From contig CM072516.1 of NCBI GenBank assembly GCA_036898135.1, forward strand, positions 67,304,596 to 67,368,595: a DNA stretch of 64,000 nucleotides, written 5' to 3'. Position numbers and translations under genes: made by a program. Positions 57,506 to 64,000 of this stretch are shown here, one piece after another (positions within the stretch are counted from its first letter, which is position 1; each line of letters begins with the position of its first letter). This DNA comes from Oncomelania hupensis. Taxonomy: Eukaryota > Mollusca > Gastropoda > Littorinimorpha > Pomatiopsidae. The notes beneath the pieces were generated by a model, which made no database searches, was not told where the DNA came from, and saw only the letters and a program-made list of their open reading frames with translations.

Positions 57506-57950
57506 CGCTAGACCAGTTACCTACTGTTTGTTTTTTGAAAAATCTTCCAAAACTTCTCATTTGTGTATGAGAACTGTTGGGTCAGTCTGGGAATATTGCA
57601 CGTTTTCTGCCAAATGGCCACTAGGACTTCCTATGATATTATTATTTAGCAACATGGGCGTTTTCTATGTATGTGTTTTGTTGATATTTTATAATGACGT
57701 TTATATTTTATTTTGTTTCTGTAAACGGGGGTTCAATAAATTGGAGTATAGCCTCAGAGTCCCCTGCGTTGTAAAGTGACCGGCTGGTAGGGTGTCTTCA
57801 GCGTTGCTACTAAGGTTGTTTCAGCAGATCTTTTTATACGGATCAGGAGCGAGTCCTCTTTCAACCAAGCTGTGGTCTTGATTTTGTGGTCCAGATTCGG
57901 CTCTTTGCAGTCTCCTGGACCCTGTAAGCAATGAATAAATAACTAAATTT
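57506..57950 (+). repeat. dispersed repeat H, forward copy
   Basis: Homologous to 33241-33640 in opposite orientation. Ends in GGACCCTGTAAGCAATGAAT then AAATAACTAA, with AATAAA near the end. The segment around TTTTGTTTCTGTAAACGGGG is the best-conserved part. Confidence 0.75.
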
Positions 57951-58411
57951 GTTTGTGAATGGCTGTTACGACAAGTTAATAGTACACCTCTGTCATAATG
58001 TTGTAACTGAAACTAATTGTTCTATTCATCCCTTTCACTTCTTTCTCTCTATAATATAGGTTTGACCGATCAATATTTTTGCAGATGTTTTCGCCGCATT
58101 ATTCCAAATTTGTCCAGCTTATTTCCATTTAATTGTGATAGTTCTTTTTTTTTTTTAAATAGTTCTTATATTTAAACTCGGTGAGTAGGATCTCGTCATT
58201 GTAGCATAAGCTACATGTGTTACAATGTCTCTTTCACGATATTGCTTGTGGGATAGCTCTGAAGTACCAATGTTTATACAGACTTCGTTACCAAATTATT
58301 CAAGTTTTCTTTATTTCATTTTACCTCTGCATGCTAGTGATTGGCCAATGAGAAAAGAAATAGAGAGTGAAAGATAGAGAACAAAGAGTGATACTAAATT
58401 AAGGATAAGAG
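57951..58411. other. no gene recognised
   Basis: T-rich DNA without features. Confidence 0.5.
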
Positions 58412-58771
58412 TGTGGTCTGGTAGCTCAGACGAGAGGGAGATGGTTTCCTAGGCCGAAGGTCGAGGGTTCGAAACCCGCAGGGGACAAACTTAAGTGACT
58501 TAGGTACGAGACTTACAGGTCAATGAGGGTTTTATCCGGCCGTCTCCGGTTTCCTCCCTCCCTTCAATAATGGTATTGGATGCCGTCTGTCTCAAAATTT
58601 CAAAAAATAAAATTGGATTTCCTTCCAGTCCTTGCCCTTTTACACCACATGTTTGAATGATGAATGTGTTTGTTATGTATGTAGAAGTGTCTGTAACATA
58701 CGAGCGTATATGCTGGTTACATATCGCCGTGCTTGGGGTCAGATTTAGGAAAAAAAAAAGCGTATAGCATC

Positions 58772-58862
<91 letters not shown>
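58412..58862 (+). mobile_element. SINE-B copy 3 with (ATT)n tail
   Basis: Forward copy. tRNA-like head with GTAGCTCAGACGAGAGG (A box region) and GGGTTCGAAACCC (B box), then GGTACGAGACTTACAGGTCA, CCGGTTTCCTCCCTCCCTTC, TTTTACACCACATGTTTGA and the end GCGTATAGCATCC running into (ATT)n from 58773. The tail is interrupted by LINE-A copy 8 at 58863. Confidence 0.82.
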
Positions 58863-58863
<1 letters not shown>

Positions 58864-59929
58864 CTATCCTATCCCGTAACTCGAAAATTGTTGGGGCACC
58901 ACAGATGGTCGTTTAACCAGCGTACTCCATCTTTATCTGTCCTCAGCAACCCTCATGGCTTCGCTCAGTGTCAAGCCAGTCCATTCTCGAATGTTGCCCT
59001 TCCACCTCTTTTTCTGTCTCCCTCTTCTTCTGCCTCCTTGCACTGTGCCTTGAAAAATGGTCTTTTGCAAGGCCTGATGCTCTGATGACGTGGCCATACC
59101 ATCGAAATTTCCGTTTCTTCACCACTGTGAGCATGTCATCGTGTTGTCCCATTGCTTGTGTGATGGTCTGTCGGACTTCGTCGTTGGTGATGCGATGGGT
59201 ATAGGAAATGCCCAGAAGTCTTCTGTAGCACCTCGTCTCCATGCATTATATTATTCGTTGTATGTCTGCTGGTGAGGGTCAATGTTTCGCAAGTGTATAG
59301 GAAGATGGATATGACAAGGGAACTCAGCAGCCTTACCTTGGAGTGTAGACTGGTGGTCCTGTCTTTTCAAATAGGCTTCAACCTTGTCAGGGCAGCAGTT
59401 GTTTGTGCGATCCTGGAGAAGACTCCCTGTCGGGACCCATTTTTTGATAAAATCGCTCCTAAATATTTGAAACTATGCACTGTGTTGAGGGATTGGCGTT
59501 GGACTTTAATGTACGTGTTGATGCCATTGGCGATGTTGGTCTTCTCTCCACTTATTTCCATTCTAAATGCTCTGGAGGTGGTGTTAAGCCTCTGTACCAG
59601 CTGTTCTAGTTCTTGCTGCTCTCCAGCCAATCCATCAATGTCATCCACAAAACGGAGATTGGAGATTTCTCCACCCCTTATGCTGACTGTGCCTTTTTAA
59701 TCTGCAAGGGCATCTGACATGATGCGCTCTAGGAAGATGTTGAAGAGTGTTGGAGAGAGTAGGCATGCTTGACGCACATCGATTGTTGTTCTGAACCAGT
59801 CCCCGGTGGCGCTGTTGTGGAGGACTGCACTGGAAGCCTTGTCATACAGGCTTTTGATGACTTCAATAATGTTAGGGCTGATGTTGTACACTTTCATGGT
59901 TGCCCACAGAGCTGCATGCCAGAATCGGT
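58863..59929 (-). mobile_element. LINE-A copy 8, inserted in a SINE-B (ATT)n tail
   Basis: Minus-strand copy, from the KVYNISPNIIEVIKSLYDKA region through DDIDGLAGEQQELEQLV and SFKYLGAILS to METRCYRRLLGISYTHRITN and the tail (plus CCTATCCTATCCCG). The residue before DDIDG differs from the FADD consensus, and frames are broken near 59050, 59270 and 59690. ATT repeats lie on both sides, so the target duplication cannot be measured. Confidence 0.92.
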
Positions 59930-59949
59930 TATTATTATTATTATTATTA

Positions 59950-60031
<82 letters not shown>
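59930..60031. repeat. (TTA)n microsatellite (right part of the split SINE-B tail)
   Basis: About 100 bp of TTA with one TTG variant; continues the 58773-58862 tract in phase type and orientation. Confidence 0.95.
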
Positions 60032-60032
<1 letters not shown>

Positions 60033-60174
60033 AGGAACCTGAAGCTCTTCATCCTAATATTACTCATGTTACTCATGTTCTCCTTCTTGAAACTCAAGTT
60101 ATTATATTATTAAGCTACATAACAACTTTCTGGCATAGATCTGAAGAATCAAGATTTATGCCGACTGCCATGAC

Positions 60175-60255
<81 letters not shown>

Positions 60256-60524
60256 GATGCTAATACGCGCTTTTCCCCATTTCACTAATCAGGCTCGAAG
60301 CGCGACGATCGGTACCAACTTACACGCTCACATGTTTCATCAACTGTCACACACACACACACACACACACGCACACACACACATACACACATCTATTACT
60401 CGAACATGTGGTGTAGAGGCAAGGAAATATATGTAGCTATTACTGTAGAGGACGGAAAGAATATAAGTTTTTTTTTAATGTTTAAGATTTTGATATTGAC
60501 TGCATCCAATACCATTATTGAAGT

Positions 60525-60560
<36 letters not shown>

Positions 60561-60672
60561 GTGACCTCAATAGTCTCGTACCTAAGTCACATACGTTCGC
60601 CCCTTGCGGGAATCGAACCCGCGACCTTCGTCATAGGAAACCGGCGACTTATCCACTGCGCCACGAGGCCAC
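60175..60672 (-). mobile_element. SINE-B copy 4 with (AAT)n tail
   Basis: AAT tract (60175-60254) is the 3' tail in reverse orientation. Then GGATGCTAATACGCGC, a CA tract (60346-60385), ACCTCAATAGTCTCGTACCT, and the tRNA-like head with GGGAATCGAACCCGCGACCT (B box on the minus strand) and CCACTGCGCCACGAGGCC. Close to copy 2 in order and sequence. Confidence 0.85.
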
Positions 60673-61182
60673 AATTTTATTCAATGTTTCTCCAACTTAC
60701 AGTCAATGAGTGATTGTCCGTTTTTATTTATTTATTTAATTTAACGTCTATTCACATCTGTGATATTAGACAACATATTAAATTAGAAACAGATTAACTT
60801 AAAATTAAAATAAAGGAGTGAATATGAACAACAATTAATATAACGACATAATTATATAAAAGAAATCTATTGTTATTGCTTGTTTATGATGTACGAATGA
60901 ATAAGAAAGCACTATGACAACATATATGCTTATTGCAATCATCGCGGAGAATGCATTTTAAAATATATTAATTGTGAAATACTTACAGATTAATGTATGA
61001 ATAAAACATAAGTAATGAAAAATATAACTATTTAACCTAATTCTTTGAGCATAAACTTTTTTGATGAAACCTCTGTTAAAACTTAAATTTGAACTCTACG
61101 GATCGTTTTGAATAATCAGTATATTTTATAAATTTAATTTCAATGATAAATGGAAAACATGTGAATGATTACCATCTTGAAA
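60673..61182. other. AT-rich DNA, no gene recognised
   Basis: Nothing beyond AT-rich composition. Confidence 0.5.
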
Positions 61183-61183
61183 A

Positions 61184-61186
<3 letters not shown>

Positions 61187-61256
<70 letters not shown>
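61187..61256 (-). repeat. (TAA)n 3' tail of LINE-B copy 2
   Basis: ATT repeat on the plus strand. On the minus strand it begins with the stop codon TAA of the LINE-B ORF and continues as TAA units, so it is the element's 3' tail. Confidence 0.85.
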
Positions 61257-61258
<2 letters not shown>

Positions 61259-63099
61259 AGAATTGACCAATTGGAGAATATATTAGTGCTTTAGATATAT
61301 TTACATATGATTTTAAGTCTAAGTCTTGAGTGCCATTTAATTTATCATAACTGCTAGGTAAATATTTCTTTATATCTTTACAATGTAATATTAAGTGTGG
61401 GATGGTTATATTTTCATTACAAATGCAAGTAATATTTTTACAAAATTTTGTTTTCCAAGAATTTAAATATAATCTAAATGCTAAACTAGAAATATGTCTA
61501 GGGACTCCTGATATGCTAATTAAACAGGAATCTGAAATTTCTTTTTTAGTAATATTATTAATTATGCAGTACATTTCTTTAACTGATAATCTAATATGAA
61601 TTTTCATAGCATTAATATTTTTTGCTCCCTGTTTTGCTGCTCTATCTGCTTCATCATTATGTATTATTCCGCAATGTGATGGCAGCCAACAAAAATTTAT
61701 ATTTATTCCTGTGCTTTTCAAAGAGTGAATAAGATGTTTTATTTCAAATATTATATCATATCTGTCATGATTTTTATTAGAATTTAATGCATATAACACC
61801 GATTGTGAATCAACACATATGAGAATACCATACAAAGCAAGTGGTGTATTAATTAATGTATGAAGAGACATTAATATAGCCACCAGCTCTGCAGTGAATA
61901 CTGAATGATTTTTACCCAAGTAAAAAGATTTTATAATTTTAAGGTCTGGAATTACAAATCCTGCTCCTGCATCTCCTGAAGAAATTACAGACCCATCTGT
62001 ATAAACTTTTAAATGTCTATAATAGTGTTCATTTATATGTTCTCGGGCCTCTGTAGCTATTAAATAAGGATGTTCATGTTTCTTAAAATTAGTATAATTA
62101 ATATTATATTGTGCGCTTTCCATTTCCCATATGGGATATGGAGCATTAATGAGTTTTGGCGCAACTTGTTGTGGTAAAATATTTGCATCATTAAAAATAT
62201 CCTGAGTATATGTTGAAATTGTTTGTAATGAAATTACATCTTTTGTTCTCTTTGGAAAATCAATATCAGATCTAGTATTTAGATCCTCTTGCATATTATT
62301 TTCTACTGCATGACTTCTAATTAAATATTTTGCGCATGCAAGTTTTCTAGAATCTCCTAAAGATAAAACACCTGCTGCTGCATATGCATCTGTAGTTTTA
62401 GTATGAATCGGTACACCAAGTGCTATTTTTATAATCTTACTATCTAAACTTTGTAATTTGTTCAAGTACGTTTTATGTGCAGAAAAGAATGCTTCTTGAC
62501 CAAAGGATAGTTGAGATCGCACAAGAGAACAAGCTAAATTAATTAACATTTTTGTATCTTGACCCCATGATTTTTTACTTATTACTCTAATAAGATAAAA
62601 ACTTTTCATCGCCTTTTGTATTAAATAATTGATGTGTCTTTTCCAATTTAATTTTCGTGTGAAATATACACCTAAAAATTTTACTTCTTCTACATATTTA
62701 AGTTCTTGTGTTTCAATATAAAATTTAGGAAATAGTTTTGGATTTTGACCATTATTAAACAGTAACATGTTTGTCTTTTCACTAGATAGTTCAAGGCCAT
62801 TATTATTCATAAAAAGGCAAATGTTATTTAGTTCTAATTGATATACATTTTGTATGTGTTTAATTTCATATAAAGAAGATCTTTTCCTCAAAGATACGTT
62901 AGTCCATATTGCGATATCATCTGCATACTGAACAATGTGTATATTTTTACTTAAATTTTTTGGTAAATCATGAATAAGCAGATTAAATAATATAGGTGAT
63001 ATAATCGAGCCTTGTGGAATTCCCATATTTATAAAATGTTTGTTAGAATAAGAATTTCCAACTTTTACAATCATGTTTCTTCCTGTAAGGAATGTTTTA
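61254..63099 (-). pseudogene. LINE-B ORF2, C-terminal block: RT motifs B-C, thumb, RNase H, CCHC
   Basis: Open for about 610 codons. Counting from the methionine at 63074: motif B GIPQGSIISPILFNLLIH (18-35), motif C QYADDIAIW with catalytic DD (51-53), thumb VKFLGVYFTRKLNWKRHI, then RNase H with all four acidic positions: TDGS (D360), AEL (E396), VDSQS (D422) and NDEADRAA (D477), plus LPSHCG. Near residue 555 a C-x-C...H...C array (ITCICNENITIPHLILHC) follows. The protein ends QFL with its stop TAA in the tail repeat. RT and RNase H make the cDNA and remove template RNA. It is called a pseudogene only because SINE-C separates it from the RT start. Confidence 0.9.
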
Positions 63100-63548
63100 G
63101 CACTGTGGTCTAATGGTAGTGCTTCGGCTTGCGGATCGGAAGGTCCCGGGTTCGAGCCCTGGCCGGGCCATTGTGTTGTGTCCCTGGGAAAGACACTTTA
63201 CTCCTGTTTTCCTACTCCTTCGGATGAGAGTATAAACCGAGGTCTAGTCTGTGTTGCATACATTCCATCATAACGGACTTTAAAGATCCTGACGCTCATG
63301 TCCTAGACGGGTGAGTGCCGGTGACAAGAAAACACCCAGCATGCACCTAGGTCCTTCTCCCCCACCCCTGGCTGCCCAGGATTGTGCTCAGTTGTCCGGG
63401 CGTCAGACCATGCGCCCAAAGGCTGCGGGTGGGCGTCTCGGGCGGCTTGAGTTAGATCCTGTATCGGCCAGCGCCTTGAGCAGCTCTTGAGCTGGAAAAG
63501 CGCTATATAAGAACGATTAAATAAATAAATAAAATAAATAAATAAATA
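63100..63548 (+). mobile_element. SINE-C, full-looking copy with tRNA-like head
   Basis: Head: CACTGTGGTCTAATGGTAGT (A box region) and GGGTTCGAGCCCTGG (B box) with GGCCGGGCCA closing the tRNA-like part. Body: AGAGTATAAACCGAGGTCTA, CCTGACGCTCATGTC, ACAACTGAGC-type segment in reverse elsewhere, then CCTTGAGCAGCTCTTGAGCT and AAAAGCGCTATATAAG. Tail (TAAA)n from about 63515. Inserted in the RT domain of LINE-B between motif A and motif B. A short TTTA-type duplication is possible but is masked by the tail. Confidence 0.85.
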
Positions 63549-63977
63549 TTGATATATGTGGCCTGATAATCCTATGTTTTTAAGCTTATACAATAATCGT
63601 TTGTGCCATACTCGATCGTATGCTTTTCGTATATCAAAAAAGGTTGCCAGTAAACTCTTTCTTTTAGCAAATTGCTTCTTAATATGTGTAGAGAGTTTAA
63701 CAATGTGATCTACTACAGATCTGCCTTTCTGAAAACCTGCCTGATTAATAGGTATGACATTGTGTTTATTGCAGTAATATGACAGCCTATGGAGAATAAT
63801 CTTTTCCATTAATTTACTAACATGCGAAGTAAGAGCTATTGGTCTATAATTTGCTGAGTCTCTCCGTGATTTTCCACTTTTTAATATAGGTATAATTATA
63901 GATGTTTTCCAAATATTTGGCAGATTTCCTGTTTCCCAGCATTTTTGTATGATTTTATGTAAATAATTTAACCACAT
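63549..63977 (-). pseudogene. LINE-B ORF2, N-proximal RT block
   Basis: Encodes the finger/palm part of the RT: IIIPILKSGKSRRDSANYRP (motif 1-2), INQAGFQKGRSVVDHIVKL, and motif A FFDIRKAYDRVWH with its catalytic aspartate, then LSGHIYQYL, after which the SINE interrupts. An open frame continues beyond 63977 toward the window edge. The residues after the interruption (KTFLTGRNMIVKV in the other block) continue the RT in register. Confidence 0.88.
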
Positions 63978-64000
63978 GTCTGGAAGATGTTGTAAAAGTG

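Larger units (their letters stand above)
61187..64000 (-). mobile_element. LINE-B copy 2 (I-group, RNase H-bearing), split by SINE-C, runs off the window
   Basis: Minus-strand non-LTR retrotransposon. Its RT begins beyond the window edge; two blocks (63549-64000 and 61254-63099) flank a SINE. Order RT, RNase H, cysteine/histidine motif, (TAA)n fits the I group of LINEs. No in-frame damage was seen inside the blocks apart from the SINE. Confidence 0.9.

Noticed and set aside
63100..63172. Candidate tRNA gene
   Set aside because: A and B boxes are good, but a SINE body and (TAAA)n tail follow and the unit interrupts a LINE.

Overview
The window looks like intergenic or intronic DNA of a metazoan, most likely a marine invertebrate and plausibly a mollusc. 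This is an inference from the density of tRNA-derived and 5S-derived SINEs, RTE-like and I-group LINEs, hAT transposons, a Ty3/Gypsy element and very long microsatellites, with no operon-like gene packing. I found no intact host protein-coding gene, no true rRNA gene and no true tRNA gene. The only host-like coding remnant is a broken ankyrin-repeat stretch on the minus strand at 868-1632. Nearly everything else that can be named is a transposable element, a foldback (inverted-repeat) element or a simple repeat.

Layout. 1-5 kb: two LINE-A fragments, the ankyrin remnant, and a pile-up of SINE-B, SINE-A, an LTR scrap and a SINE-C fragment (3.35-4.17 kb). 6-7.4 kb: a decayed RNase H LINE (LINE-B) and repeat scraps. 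7.87-10.2 kb: a diverged tandem array of about 150 bp period, split by LINE-A copy 3. 10.3-11.5 kb: LINE-E with a 5S-rRNA-derived SINE inside it (13-bp target duplication). 11.5-16.2 kb: AT-rich single-copy-looking DNA. 16.2-17.4 kb: a foldback element with microsatellites and SINE-A copy 2. 20.1-20.65 kb: a cluster of near-perfect palindromes, followed by a Ty3/Gypsy 5' LTR and an internally deleted body (20.7-22.75 kb). 26.03-29.12 kb: a hAT element carrying a second hAT inside it. 30.7-32.3 kb: tandem repeats, two long GATA arrays and LINE-E copy 2. 34.15-34.26 kb: a second copy of the palindromic core seen at 20.4 kb. 40.2-42.9 kb: a foldback element carrying SINE-B and LINE-A copy 4. 46.2-47.5 kb: a candidate solo LTR. 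48.2-51.1 kb: two LINE-A copies tail to tail, one holding SINE-A. 51.7-52.3 kb: a solo LTR of the 20.7-kb Gypsy family. 54.0-54.8 kb: LINE-A copy 7. 55.5-56.5 kb: repeat F, a 41-bp tandem array and a tRNA-headed SINE. 58.4-60.7 kb: SINE-B copies whose (ATT)n tail was invaded by LINE-A copy 8. 61.2-64 kb: LINE-B copy 2, with most of its RT/RNase H frame, split by SINE-C.

How the elements relate. The LINE-A copies end in a short tandem (ATAGG)n tail and, where measurable, have 10-12 bp target duplications, so they look like recent target-primed insertions of one RTE-like family. LINE-B ends in (TAA)n directly after its last sense codon, like I-group elements. SINE-B also ends in (ATT)n, so several of the window's microsatellites are retroposon tails. 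The nesting gives relative ages: foldback before SINE-B and LINE-A; outer hAT before inner hAT; LINE-B before SINE-C; SINE-B tail before LINE-A; LINE-A before SINE-A. The least ordinary material is the family of palindromes at 16.4-17.0, 20.1-20.65 and 34.15-34.26 kb, and the 5S-derived SINE.
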